From CAWANF01 sp963783355 (GTDB lineage: Bacteria; Bacteroidota; Rhodothermia; Balneolales; DATFMH01): 64,000 nt of DNA. The notes beneath the pieces were generated by a model. The model ran no database searches, had not been told where the DNA came from, and worked only from the letters and a program-made list of their open reading frames with translations. Every line of letters begins with the position of its first letter. Within the stretch, counting starts at the first letter, position 1. The stretch is taken from contig CAWANF010000011.1 of assembly GCA_963783355.1 (NCBI GenBank), positions 1 to 64,000 of the forward strand. Direction: 5' to 3'. This document shows positions 1 through 8,571 of the stretch, piece by piece. The position numbers were made by a program, and so were the translations under genes.

Positions 1-118
1 ACTGAATTAAGTATATATAAATAATTGACCAGATAATTAGAATTTGATAACATAATTTTGGGATGTAAATTATTTCTTAATTAAAATTAGTATTACAATG
101 AAATAAAATATAACGGTA

Positions 119-370
119 GTGCCTCAATTTAAATTCTACCTTTTACTTTGCATTTTGATTTTACCAATCAAATCTGTAAGTAAGGGAACATCTCATAATA
201 ATGAATTATATTCTGAGTCAAAGAATCAGGTTCAAACATATATCAAGTATATATCTAATAATCAGTCTCCTGCTGAATATTTTTGGGCACTTAATGAGTT
301 ATATAGCTCCAACCAAGAGATTCATCAATTTATAAAAAGAGAATGTACAGGCCTTAGTAACAATAAATAA
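119..370 (+). pseudogene. Signal-peptide fragment of a broken exported TPR-CHAT protein
   Basis: An 83-residue frame opens at a GTG and ends in TAA. Residues 1-20 are a hydrophobic segment with the look of a Sec signal peptide (LLLCILILPI core), followed by a polar helical stretch rich in N, E, Q and S. No family is recognisable in the fragment alone. TPR and CHAT coding fragments follow on the same strand over the next 3 kb, and exported TPR-CHAT proteins of Bacteroidota begin with such a signal peptide, so I read it as the detached 5' end of that gene. It could instead be a genuine small secreted protein. The GTG start and AT-rich codon use make this uncertain. Confidence 0.4.
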
Positions 371-902
371 TTCAACATTATTAAAATTATTCAAACTATT
401 ACGGAACCAGTATCTAATAATAATGAACAGACTATTTAAAGCTTATCAAATAACCAAAGACCCAAATCTATTAATCATTTATCTTCAAGATTTAAACCCA
501 AAAAAGAGAGAATATTTTTATTATAAAATAATGATAGTTTAATTACAAAATTACAATTAAACAATATTCATTATATTATTTATAACAATACTAATAGTAA
601 TAGAATATTAGATATTAAGATCATTCACACTTATCAGACATCAATATATTTAATTATATAAATATAAATACCTACAAATTCAAAAAAAATATTAGCATTA
701 ATAAACTATTGGAATTCTATTAAATATAATGACAATTTACTTAAATACTTTGAAAAAAATTACCGTTATTTATGGATATCATTTATTAGATAAATATGAC
801 TAAAGTCAGGGATATTTCACAGAAAATTAATATAAATATTATTCCTAATACTCAAGTAAAACTAGATTATTTTAAAAGAGTTGCTTTTGCAAACTTTGTT
901 AA
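371..902 (+). pseudogene. Degenerate coding stretch, middle of the broken TPR-CHAT gene
   Basis: This stretch has no long open frame. It is very AT-rich and contains short coding-like pieces in different plus-strand frames. One is around 730-790 (KYFEKNYRYLWIS). Another at about 855-900 (DYFKRVAFANFVK) leads by a one-base shift into the open TPR frame starting at 903. The pattern is that of a gene with accumulated indels. I see no separate promoter, RNA gene or repeat here. Confidence 0.4.
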
Positions 903-1754
903 GGCTATTATTATGATAATTTATCTATTTATAGGAAATATATTATTCCGTTATCACAATGGTTAAATAATAAAAAAAGATATACTATATGCTCATTTAA
1001 GTTATGGCAATACCTTAGTAAGGTTGGGAAAATAGATTTAGCACAAAAAGAATATGAATTTGTTTATAATTATCCAGATGCAAATAAGATTTATAAAAAC
1101 TTTACCTCTGTAATTAATAATCTTGCGATAACCTATCTTAAGACTGGTAATTTTAACAAATACATTCAATTACAATTAAATTCATTAAGATTGGCAAATG
1201 AGGATAATGATTTTCGACGCCAATTAATAATATTACACAATCTTTCCATCTATTATAAGGAAATAAGTGATTATAATCTTGCAATTCTTTATGCAAATAA
1301 AGCTAAAAAAATAGCCAAGATTAATAACTTAAGAAATCAACTGGCTTTTGTTGATATTGCCCTAGCTAATATTTATAGAGATAAAGAAAAACAATTTTCA
1401 ACAGCTCTAAAATTATATAAATCTGCGGATCAACTTATATCTGTTTCATCAGATTATAACCAATGGACTATATTACAGTCTGAAAAAGCTCGTCTGTTTG
1501 AAGTTCAACATAATTTTTTAAAAGCAATTAATATTAGAAATATCATATTACTAACTGCACAAAATAAAGGAGATGATAAAACACATTTAGCAACTATTAT
1601 CGATTTAGCCAATGATTATATCAAAATAAACAATTATAAAAAGGCTAATGAATTATTGAACTCAGTAAAAGATTTTAATAAAAGTATTATAGAGTTCGAT
1701 ACTTCTGTAAAAGAAGCCAATGCTTTTGCAAAGATTATGATTCATAAAGGGTAA
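903..1754 (+). pseudogene. TPR-repeat fragment of the broken TPR-CHAT gene
   Basis: The frame is open from 903, after a TAA at 900-902, to the TAA at 1752-1754. It holds helical TPR-like repeats, for example GKIDLAQKEYEFVYNYPD, DYNLAILYANKAKKIAKIN and YKKANELLNSV. A 187-residue sub-frame can start at a TTG at 1191, but the coding signal continues unbroken upstream of it, so 1191 is not a natural start. Just past the stop, another frame continues the protein sensibly (KNDIAKRELIFHNQA, about 1753-1797) before the downstream CHAT frame takes over near 1800. At least two indels therefore lie between 1748 and 1810. TPR arrays of this type normally precede a CHAT domain in one polypeptide. Confidence 0.6.
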
Positions 1755-1756
1755 GA

Positions 1757-3406
1757 ATGATATTGCCAAGCGGGAACTTATCTTCCATAACCAGGCAAAT
1801 CATTCAGCGAGCTAAAAACAGTGCAGAAATTCAGAGTGGGCATCTTTCTTTACAGGGATGGGATATTGAGTCATTTAAGTTACTGACAAATTTGTATATC
1901 AAATCAGATCATTACAATAGGGCATTAAGTTTTATAGATAGTATTAAAACAATAAACCGGGCTGCATTTTCAAACAACACCTTGTTGAAGTCTAATGCGC
2001 TCAATGAAAAACAGCTAATTTTAGATCAACAACTAGGTAATTATATTGCTTCATTACAATCACAGCTTTTAACGGCTAATGCTAATCAAAAAATTTCTAT
2101 TCAGAATAAGCTTTCACAAGCTATTGCACAAAAGAAGCAATTAGAAAGTATTGTAATCAGGAACTTCGATGACAAACCCATCGATTTAAGAAAAATAAAA
2201 CGCTATCTAGGTTACAATAATGCAATTATCTATACTACACAGTTCAAAAATCAATATTATATAGCGCTTATCACTGCTAAAAAAACGACTTTTAAAATAA
2301 TTAATTTCAAGGATGGCCAACTCGATTCTATAAGAAATACTATAAAAAATTTAAACAGAGGCAATGTCAACCTGGATAGGTTACATCAACTTTATCAAAA
2401 ACTTTTTGCTGGACTACATATTCAGGATTACCACAATTTATATGTTATACCCGACGGTTTTCTTTTTCAACTTCCATTAGGCGTTCTGCCGGATAATCAT
2501 GTCGAGTCGGCTTATAGTTATGGGTCGGCCCATTACATGATTGATTCTCATTCGATCAGTTATTATACCAGTCTAAAGGATTTAGAACGAACCTATTTTG
2601 AACCCAAGTCAAAATATAAAATTGATTATGCTGGTTTTGGAATAAAAAATTTCGGTTATACTTCAAGTTCTTTATCCGGCGATAAAATACTGGCCCCTTT
2701 GCCTTACACCGAATCAGAAGTCAGCAAAATTGACTCACTACTTCCCTATCCCACTTCAAAGAAAAAACTTTTTCTTGGTACTACTGCAACAGAAAAATCA
2801 TTTCGTAAATGGGTTCCGAATGCCAAAATCGTTCACCTGGCTACTCATAGTGAAGTTTATTATGAAAACCCGCTATTTTCTGTAATCTATCTCAATGGAG
2901 ATCAAAATAAGAAAACGCAAAATATCGACAATGACGGGAAGATTCATGCTTATGAATTATTTGAAATGAACCTGAACAATCAGCTGGTTGTTTTAAGCTC
3001 ATGTGAATCAGGTGCCGGTGACTATATAACCGGCAGCGGTATTATTGGTCTGAGCCGTGCTTTTACTTATGCAGGAGCTAAAAGCTTAATCCTGAATCTT
3101 TGGCCCGTTAACGATCAGGCTGCTGAAAAGATCTCTGTTAAATTTTACGAGTACCTTAAAAAAGGCTATACAAAGGCAGAAGCACTACGCAAAGCCAAAC
3201 TCTATTTCATCGACAACGGAAATGCAAATCCATACATCTGGGGCTCATATATTGAAACCGGTGACAACAGTCCCCTTTATTCTTCTTATCCAACCAAACT
3301 GATAGAATTTGTAGTAAGCTTAGCTATCTTATGCGTTACATTAAGCTTCATATACTTTTTCAACGATAAGCAGAAATCCAAATACTCTAAATACGAGGAA
3401 CTTTAA
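1757..3406 (+). CDS. CHAT domain protein, C-terminal part of a TPR-CHAT gene
   Basis: The open frame encodes 549 residues. Residues 25-130 are the last helical repeats. Residues 145-500 form a CHAT domain, a caspase-like cysteine peptidase fold. The expected dyad is present: His364 in HLATH and Cys416 in SSCESGAG, followed by the usual GSGIIGLSRAF and LNLWPVND motifs. A transmembrane helix (about 514-534) and a short basic tail close the protein. This layout fits an exported or periplasmic TPR-CHAT protein anchored by its C-terminus. The apparent ATG at 1757 is unlikely to be the original start, because residues 1-15 look like out-of-frame translation and true homology appears to begin near residue 16. 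Family members act as proteases or signalling hubs in several systems; the substrate here is unknown. Confidence 0.75.
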   Translation: MILPSGNLSSITRQIIQRAKNSAEIQSGHLSLQGWDIESFKLLTNLYIKSDHYNRALSFIDSIKTINRAAFSNNTLLKSNALNEKQLILDQQLGNYIASLQSQLLTANANQKISIQNKLSQAIAQKKQLESIVIRNFDDKPIDLRKIKRYLGYNNAIIYTTQFKNQYYIALITAKKTTFKIINFKDGQLDSIRNTIKNLNRGNVNLDRLHQLYQKLFAGLHIQDYHNLYVIPDGFLFQLPLGVLPDNHVESAYSYGSAHYMIDSHSISYYTSLKDLERTYFEPKSKYKIDYAGFGIKNFGYTSSSLSGDKILAPLPYTESEVSKIDSLLPYPTSKKKLFLGTTATEKSFRKWVPNAKIVHLATHSEVYYENPLFSVIYLNGDQNKKTQNIDNDGKIHAYELFEMNLNNQLVVLSSCESGAGDYITGSGIIGLSRAFTYAGAKSLILNLWPVNDQAAEKISVKFYEYLKKGYTKAEALRKAKLYFIDNGNANPYIWGSYIETGDNSPLYSSYPTKLIEFVVSLAILCVTLSFIYFFNDKQKSKYSKYEEL

Positions 3407-3523
3407 ACTTAACCCTCAAGAAACGGGCATAGAGTGTCTTAGGTAACCTTTTTAAGATATGTTGCGACCGGGCCTAGTCTTGATATTAGCTTATTTATCT
3501 GCTGATAAAGAGCATCATGATGA

Positions 3524-3553
3524 AACAAAAAAGCCCCTGAACAATTCAGAGGC
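3524..3553 (-). terminator. Intrinsic terminator after the membrane TPR gene
   Basis: Read on the minus strand, a 9-bp stem (GCCTCTGAA / TTCAGGGGC, one G-U pair) with a TTG loop is followed directly by TTTTTTGTTT. It lies about 30 nt past the stop of the minus-strand gene at 3585 and separates it from the convergent CHAT gene. Confidence 0.8.
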
Positions 3554-3584
3554 CTTTGAGCTTAAATAAAATTTAAAAAAACTT

Positions 3585-4316
3585 CTATTTTATTTTTTTA
3601 TTAATCTCATTTAAATATTTACCGGCAATTCTACGATAAGCGCCATTTAAATCATAAGCTTTTTGAATGCTCACTTTAGCTGATTTCAAATCATTCATTT
3701 TCAGATAAGCATTCCCTTCAAACCAGTAAGCTTTTTCTTTCATTAAAAGATCGCTCTTTTCTGTTGAGAGAACGTTTTTAAATGATTGAATTGCTTTGGA
3801 ATATTCATGTTGATTATAATAAACGATACCAAGATTTAAATCAGCCATCGATTTAACTTTGGTACTTTCATTCTCTTCTTTGATCTTGGTAAACAAAGTT
3901 ATTGCCTCAGCAACTTTTCCACTATTGGCAAAATTTATACCTCTTTGTAACTGGGACTGAGGAGTATTATTGATTATCTCAGCAGACCTCATGTTGGTGA
4001 ATGCAAGATCATCCAAAGGCTTAATACTATTATTTCCGGAATGATTAAATTGAAAAACGAGGCTTAAAATACCAATAGTGATAGCAATGGATGCGGCGAT
4101 TGCCATCCAATATGTTCTTTTCTGAATAGAAACACGTTTATCTTTCTCTTGATTCAGCAGGTATTTGACATTTGCAGCGGTCTTCAAATAATCATAATAA
4201 TACGGGCTGGCAATTAAATCCGCCCAAAGTTGCTCTACTTCGTTTTCATTCAAACGAGTATTAACGTATCTGTTGATTCTTTCTTCGATCGATTGATTGT
4301 TATTTATATTTTTCAT
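3585..4316 (-). CDS. Membrane-anchored TPR protein, anti-sigma-like layout
   Basis: The 243-residue protein has a charged cytoplasmic N-terminus (1-68), one transmembrane helix (about 69-88, AIAASIAITIGILSLVF) and a periplasmic region with TPR-type helices (about 120-240, e.g. AEAITLFTKIKEENES, YSKAIQSFKNVL and AYWFEGNAYLKMNDLKSA). The short N-terminal helical part resembles the arrangement of Bacteroidota anti-sigma-like proteins encoded beside TPR-CHAT genes. No zinc-finger anti-sigma motif is visible. It is convergent with the CHAT gene and may have been its partner in an envelope signalling pair; that link is inferred only from neighbourhood. No sigma factor gene is adjacent. Confidence 0.6.
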   Translation of the reverse strand: MKNINNNQSIEERINRYVNTRLNENEVEQLWADLIASPYYYDYLKTAANVKYLLNQEKDKRVSIQKRTYWMAIAASIAITIGILSLVFQFNHSGNNSIKPLDDLAFTNMRSAEIINNTPQSQLQRGINFANSGKVAEAITLFTKIKEENESTKVKSMADLNLGIVYYNQHEYSKAIQSFKNVLSTEKSDLLMKEKAYWFEGNAYLKMNDLKSAKVSIQKAYDLNGAYRRIAGKYLNEINKKIK

Positions 4317-4612
4317 CCCTTATTCGTCCACACAAATAATTTATACTTTCGTTGGTACTATAATCCAAAACATATCTTAAAAAAACAATTATATGCTATA
4401 CGAATATTGAATTATGGGCGATTTTACTGCAAATAACTTACTTCTTACCTTAATATTAAACTTTTTAAAAATGTTTTTGTAACAAATAAAACTGAAGGGT
4501 CTCTTACCGTTATCGAGTTATCTTAAATAATAGATAAATTCTTTATCCTCTGTAAAATTGGAGAATTTATTCAATTGTTTGGTAATCTAAATATAAACTG
4601 TATATAAAAAAA

Positions 4613-5245
4613 TCAATTCAAATTTATATTTAGAAAAACACTGACTATCAGAAATAAGCCAAACAGGCCAATAATAACTCCAGAAAACCTGCTTATCCTC
4701 GTGAGTGTTTCATCAGTAAATTTTTCCCTGAAAAAATTAACTCCACCACTAAGCAGTCCCCACCATAAAGACGATCCTAAAAAAACTCCCGAAACCAATA
4801 TAGTCGCACCTAAATAATTCAAATTGTTTGTGGTCAATCCCAGCCCCGCAAAAATTCCAAGAAATGCCAGAATAGTCAATGGATTAGTAAGTGTCAGAAA
4901 AAAAGTTGATGTAAATGCCCGGAACAGCCCCTTGTTGTCGTTTCCGTTTTCTTCATCGTGTGGCTTGTTCATGAGAACCCTGATTCCAAGAAAAAGAATA
5001 AACAATCCACCGAATATTCGTAATGATATTTGATGGTTTATCAGAAAACTGGAAACCAGTGTCAAACCAAAACCGGCAATTGAACCATAGATAGTGTCCG
5101 CGGTAGCTGCCCCAAGTCCGGATATTAATCCGTTTTTACTCCCTCTTGATAATGTACGGTGTATGCAAATGAGATTTACAGGCCCTAAAGGCATCGCAAT
5201 TGTTATGCCGGCGAGCAATCCCTTAAATAAAACACTTAAATTCAT
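4613..5245 (-). CDS. LysE/RhtB-family amino-acid exporter
   Basis: The 210-residue protein is almost wholly hydrophobic with about six membrane helices. The N-terminal family signature is clear: GLLAGITIAMPLGPVNLICI followed by an R-T-x-S-R-G stretch and GLGAATADTIYGSIAGFG. Mid-protein, LTNPLTILAFLGIF matches the second conserved NP segment of the family. Members export amino acids or related small metabolites by proton antiport across the inner membrane. The substrate cannot be told from sequence. It is a single gene with long AT-rich flanks and has no link to the sugar genes around it. Confidence 0.85.
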   Translation of the reverse strand: MNLSVLFKGLLAGITIAMPLGPVNLICIHRTLSRGSKNGLISGLGAATADTIYGSIAGFGLTLVSSFLINHQISLRIFGGLFILFLGIRVLMNKPHDEENGNDNKGLFRAFTSTFFLTLTNPLTILAFLGIFAGLGLTTNNLNYLGATILVSGVFLGSSLWWGLLSGGVNFFREKFTDETLTRISRFSGVIIGLFGLFLIVSVFLNINLN

Positions 5246-5397
5246 TTGTAAAAATTCGATTTTGAATTTACAATCAGGCGCTCAACAAATATAAAGGATT
5301 AAATAGTTTAATGGTTATAAATAATACGAATGCAGAATAATAGGCCAATATAAAACCATTTTATCAAATGGACTATTTTTTAAAATTTCTATTTAAA

Positions 5398-5431
5398 AAA
5401 ATTACTCCTGTTACTTTGAAGGAGTAATTTT
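5398..5431 (-). terminator. Intrinsic terminator, perfect 12-bp hairpin
   Basis: AAAATTACTCCT (5398-5409) pairs perfectly with AGGAGTAATTTT (5420-5431) around a 10-nt loop. On the minus strand the hairpin is followed by a run of T, so it should end transcription of the gene at 5567-6226, whose stop is about 135 nt upstream. The rest of the 5246-5566 gap holds a plus-strand coding-like tail (about 5431-5547), discussed in the findings. Confidence 0.75.
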
Positions 5432-5566
5432 GCCAAAACCGGAAATCAGTATGGGATGCTTACCAATCTCTTCATGAAACAGATATGGAAATATGGATAA
5501 ACAGAGGTTCCCGGGATATTGCATTAAATCAGCAATGGACTTTATGATTCATTTTTTAAAAAATGA

Positions 5567-6226
5567 TTACCCGGCCTGTCGATGCTCATTAACGATAATT
5601 TCTTTGGTTGTCTGGTATCCATATCCTACAGGAATTATTTCTTTTGAACGTAGCCAGGCTAACACACTAAACCAATATTTTTTGGGGATTTTTCTCTTAC
5701 CTGAAGGCCAGTTATTTATTGCATTATTAATGATATTTTTATCGGTAAATGATATTCCCGACAGAATTAAATCATTCCAGGCAGCAAAAAGAGTGGTAAT
5801 TAATTTTGTTTGCTCCCAGTCCATTGGTTTCATTATGATGCCGATTTTTTTTATCTCCCTGGCATTTTCACCCCATATTTTTCCGAATAGCCGACTCTGA
5901 TTATATGAATTATCCAGCTTTTTAAACCTGATATCAGGATGTTCATCATTTCGGCTAATATCCATCACCCATCCCAAAGACTTAAGAGCCGATTCGATCT
6001 TTTCCTGTAAATGAACATCTACCGGACCGCAATTCATCCTCTGATACACTCCATTTATTTGTTCTAAATGCAGGTAATACTCACACAGATAAATGACTCC
6101 CATTAATTTTGAACGATATAGGTATCGACTGCCACTCATTGTGGCTAATAGTTCAGATGCAAGTGAAGTAATTTCTGTAGTAATAATAGTTTTATCTCTT
6201 TCTTGTAGTTTTAATGTCTCACTCAT
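5567..6226 (-). CDS. Orphan protein resembling a restriction-associated C-terminal module
   Basis: A 219-residue soluble protein with no signal peptide. Residues 35-85 (RYLYRSKLMGVIYLCEYYL then YQRMNCGPVDVHLQEKIESAL and GWVMDI) resemble the L-x-K-x-x-Y-L-x-E-Y ... YxRxxxGP segment that I associate with the extra C-terminal region of some Bacteroidota type I restriction specificity subunits and with Panacea-like antitoxin domains. Residues 130-205 (MDWEQTKLITTLFAAWNDLIL and KKYWFSVLAWLRSKEIIPVG) fit the second half of the same module. No methylase, nuclease or target-recognition domain lies nearby, so it would act alone or be a relic. The start at 6226 gives an uninterrupted helical N-terminus. 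Assignment is from memory of motif patterns only. Confidence 0.45.
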   Translation of the reverse strand: MSETLKLQERDKTIITTEITSLASELLATMSGSRYLYRSKLMGVIYLCEYYLHLEQINGVYQRMNCGPVDVHLQEKIESALKSLGWVMDISRNDEHPDIRFKKLDNSYNQSRLFGKIWGENAREIKKIGIIMKPMDWEQTKLITTLFAAWNDLILSGISFTDKNIINNAINNWPSGKRKIPKKYWFSVLAWLRSKEIIPVGYGYQTTKEIIVNEHRQAG

Positions 6227-6523
6227 TCATAACTTAGAATGTGATACACACGGCAGTATTCAAATAAGTAGAGATTGGCTTCCTGATGCAATAAACAAGC
6301 TTTTTACACACAAAATCAACCCATTCACAACATTGTTTACCACATTATTATTGAGCTGATTTCTAATCTCATGATTTGTAACCGCATAACATCAGATACC
6401 GTTAAACATTTATTGACACTGAATAGTTATTTTTTGTAATCATATATGCTAACTTTAAGGCAGAATAGGACTGTAATCTTTGAATTCATAGACTGATTTA
6501 TAGAATTAATAAAACGGAGTAGT

Positions 6524-7528
6524 ATGACGATTGTGGCAGGTGTCGATGGTGGAGCCACGCATACGCGTTTAATTCTGTTGGACGAAGCAGGAAACGTACT
6601 CGGTATGGGGCAATCCGGACCATCAAACCTGGATAATATTTCGAATTCGTTTTTAGTTAAAAATTTGTCTGATGCTTTGGAAAAAGCATGCTCACAGAAT
6701 CATATCGATTTTTCCCAAATTGATGCTTTGTTCCTGGGCATGGCAGGTGTTGTGTGCGAAACCGATAAAAAAGTTATTCGCCACGCTGTTGATCAACTTC
6801 CCTTAAAAAAGAAGATATCCGTAGATATAGATCATGACATCCGAATTGCCCTCGCAGGTGGCCTGGCAGGTAAAGCGGAGGGAATCGCTGTCATTGCAGG
6901 AACGGGTTCATCGTGCTATGGAAGAAATAAACAGGGACAATCGTGGATGTCGGGTGGATGGGGTCATTTGCTCGATGATTACGGAAGCGGGTATGACATT
7001 GGTTTGAATGCCATAAAGTCTGTTCTTCGTTCCTATGACGGACGAAGCACGAAAACATCCATGACAAAACCATTATTGGATAAACTAAAAATCAATTCCA
7101 TTCCCGATATCATGAACACCGTTTATTACGGCGGAGTAAATCAATCCGGTCATCCAATGACCAAAGAAGAAATTGCAGCTTTGGCTCCTATCGTATTCGA
7201 AGAGGCAAACCATAATGATGATGCCGCCCTTTCTATTTTGAATTCAGGAACAACTGCATTAGCTCAAATGATAAAAGCCGTAATGAAATCCCTTGATTTG
7301 AAACCGAAAAGTACTTCAATTACCTATACTGGTGGAATTTTATTGAACTATTTACGGTATCGGGATTTGCTTTCCGAAAAATTAGATATGCTCATCCCGG
7401 GCTCATCTCTCACTCAGCCACAGTTTGAACCTGTAATTGGAGCCGGTTTGCTCGGTTTGCTATTATTGGACATCCCCATGAATCAACAAATCATAGATTC
7501 CCTTAAGTCATTCCTTGTCAATACGTAA
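6524..7528 (+). CDS. BadF/BadG-type ATPase, probable N-acetylglucosamine or hexose kinase
   Basis: The 334-residue protein has the ASKHA sugar-kinase fold. Phosphate-1 motif GVDGGATHTRLILLD is at residues 6-20. GTGSSCYGRNKQGQSWMSGG in the middle and HLLDDYGSGYDIG match the BadF/NAGK signature, and the adenosine motif YTGGILLN lies near residue 270. Eukaryotic and bacterial members phosphorylate N-acetylglucosamine or related hexoses with ATP in the cytosol. It is the first gene of a four-gene operon with two sugar-phosphate isomerase types, so a sugar 6-phosphate is the likely product. The exact substrate (GlcNAc, glucosamine, glucose or mannose) is not settled by sequence. The upstream gap of about 300 bp is AT-rich and should hold the operon promoter. 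Confidence 0.75.
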   Translation: MTIVAGVDGGATHTRLILLDEAGNVLGMGQSGPSNLDNISNSFLVKNLSDALEKACSQNHIDFSQIDALFLGMAGVVCETDKKVIRHAVDQLPLKKKISVDIDHDIRIALAGGLAGKAEGIAVIAGTGSSCYGRNKQGQSWMSGGWGHLLDDYGSGYDIGLNAIKSVLRSYDGRSTKTSMTKPLLDKLKINSIPDIMNTVYYGGVNQSGHPMTKEEIAALAPIVFEEANHNDDAALSILNSGTTALAQMIKAVMKSLDLKPKSTSITYTGGILLNYLRYRDLLSEKLDMLIPGSSLTQPQFEPVIGAGLLGLLLLDIPMNQQIIDSLKSFLVNT

Positions 7529-7572
7529 TTTAATTTTATGCACAATGATTTTATAAATTTTAAAAAGTTTTT

Positions 7573-8172
7573 ATGAAAATAAATCTTGCTCAATTCAATA
7601 CCTTCGATCTTCATACGGCATCATTTGATTCAGCAAAGACTGTTGTACGGAAACTAAGCGATCTGGATCATTGTTTTGCCGATCATTATGCCTTTGAACG
7701 TGAACTTAAAATACATGATCCGGTCGTTTATAAGGTCTCAAGTGTAGAACCTGCCAACGGAGATGGTGATTTGCATTATGGCCTGGGAACCATCATGCCC
7801 GGACGGATTGGGTCGGAGTTTTACCTGACCAAAGGACACTACCATTCGTGGCGGGAAGCAGCGGAAGTATATATCGGCCTTTCCGGACAGGGAATGATGC
7901 TTCTTCAGGATGAAGAAACCGGTGAAAGTAAGATGTTGCCCCTTCAAGCCAACAGCGTGGTTTATGTACCCGGAAATACGGCTCACAGAACCGTTAATTG
8001 CGGTCAGGCACCGTTAGTCTACATTGGTGTATATCCGGCCCATGCAGGGCACGATTACGCTTCTCTTACCGAGCAAAATTTTAAACAGGTCATCGCTCTT
8101 ATCGATGACAAGCCTCAAATGGTTTTGCGCTCAACCTATTTAAATCAGTATCTCTCAAAAAACGGACTGTAA
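7573..8172 (+). CDS. Cupin-type (archaeal-type) glucose-6-phosphate isomerase
   Basis: The 199-residue protein matches the cupin phosphoglucose isomerase family, unrelated to the common large PGI. The metal-binding motif is visible as GHYHSWREAAEVYIGL (His89, His91, Glu98) with the second-motif His138 in PGNTAHRTVN. The upstream segment GLGTIMPGRIGSEFYLTKGH is typical of the family. The enzyme interconverts glucose 6-phosphate and fructose 6-phosphate with a bound divalent metal. It follows the kinase by 44 nt and precedes a cupin mannose-6-phosphate isomerase by 6 nt, so it belongs to a hexose-phosphate operon. The family is best known from archaea and is scattered in bacteria, so transfer is possible. 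Confidence 0.85.
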   Translation: MKINLAQFNTFDLHTASFDSAKTVVRKLSDLDHCFADHYAFERELKIHDPVVYKVSSVEPANGDGDLHYGLGTIMPGRIGSEFYLTKGHYHSWREAAEVYIGLSGQGMMLLQDEETGESKMLPLQANSVVYVPGNTAHRTVNCGQAPLVYIGVYPAHAGHDYASLTEQNFKQVIALIDDKPQMVLRSTYLNQYLSKNGL

Positions 8173-8178
8173 ATCAAA

Positions 8179-8571
8179 ATGAGTAAATACGTAACGAAAC
8201 CTATTCCTTCGGAAAAACCACCTGTGAAAAGTGTCGAAAGGCCCTGGGGAAACTTTAATCAGTATGCATTTAATGAGGACACGACCGTCAGCCTGATGAA
8301 AGTGAAGCCGAATCAACGATTAAGCCTGCAATCACATACGGGTCGTGCCGAATTATGGATCATTCTGGACCAAGGTTGTATTGTTCAGCTTGATGACGAA
8401 ATCCTACATCCCGAAAAAGGAGATGAAATATGGATACCTGCCGGAACCCGGCATCGCCTGAGCAGTTCAGGTCCTGAAGTGCGGGTTCTTGAAGTGGCCT
8501 TCGGAAACTGGCAGCAGGAAGACATCACAAGGTATGAAGATGATTATGCTCGTCCGGAGGATGGTGAATGA
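8179..8571 (+). CDS. Cupin mannose-6-phosphate isomerase, type II-like
   Basis: A 130-residue stand-alone cupin corresponding to the C-terminal isomerase domain of bifunctional type II PMI/GMP enzymes. Visible motifs are ERPWGNF near the N-terminus, VKPNQRLSLQSHTGRAELWI (first cupin motif) and GDEIWIPAGTRHRLSSSG (second), then the family tail EDITRYEDDYARP. It should interconvert mannose 6-phosphate and fructose 6-phosphate, or bind a similar sugar phosphate. The usual second His of the first motif (QSHHHRAE in typical members) is Thr-Gly here (QSHTGRAE), which may weaken metal binding. Its stop codon overlaps the next start (ATGA at 8568-8571), so the two genes are translationally coupled. 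Confidence 0.75.
   Translation: MSKYVTKPIPSEKPPVKSVERPWGNFNQYAFNEDTTVSLMKVKPNQRLSLQSHTGRAELWIILDQGCIVQLDDEILHPEKGDEIWIPAGTRHRLSSSGPEVRVLEVAFGNWQQEDITRYEDDYARPEDGE

Noticed and set aside
4230..4436. 68-codon plus-strand ORF overlapping the start of the membrane TPR gene
   Set aside because: Mostly antisense to a well-supported gene, with no family features.
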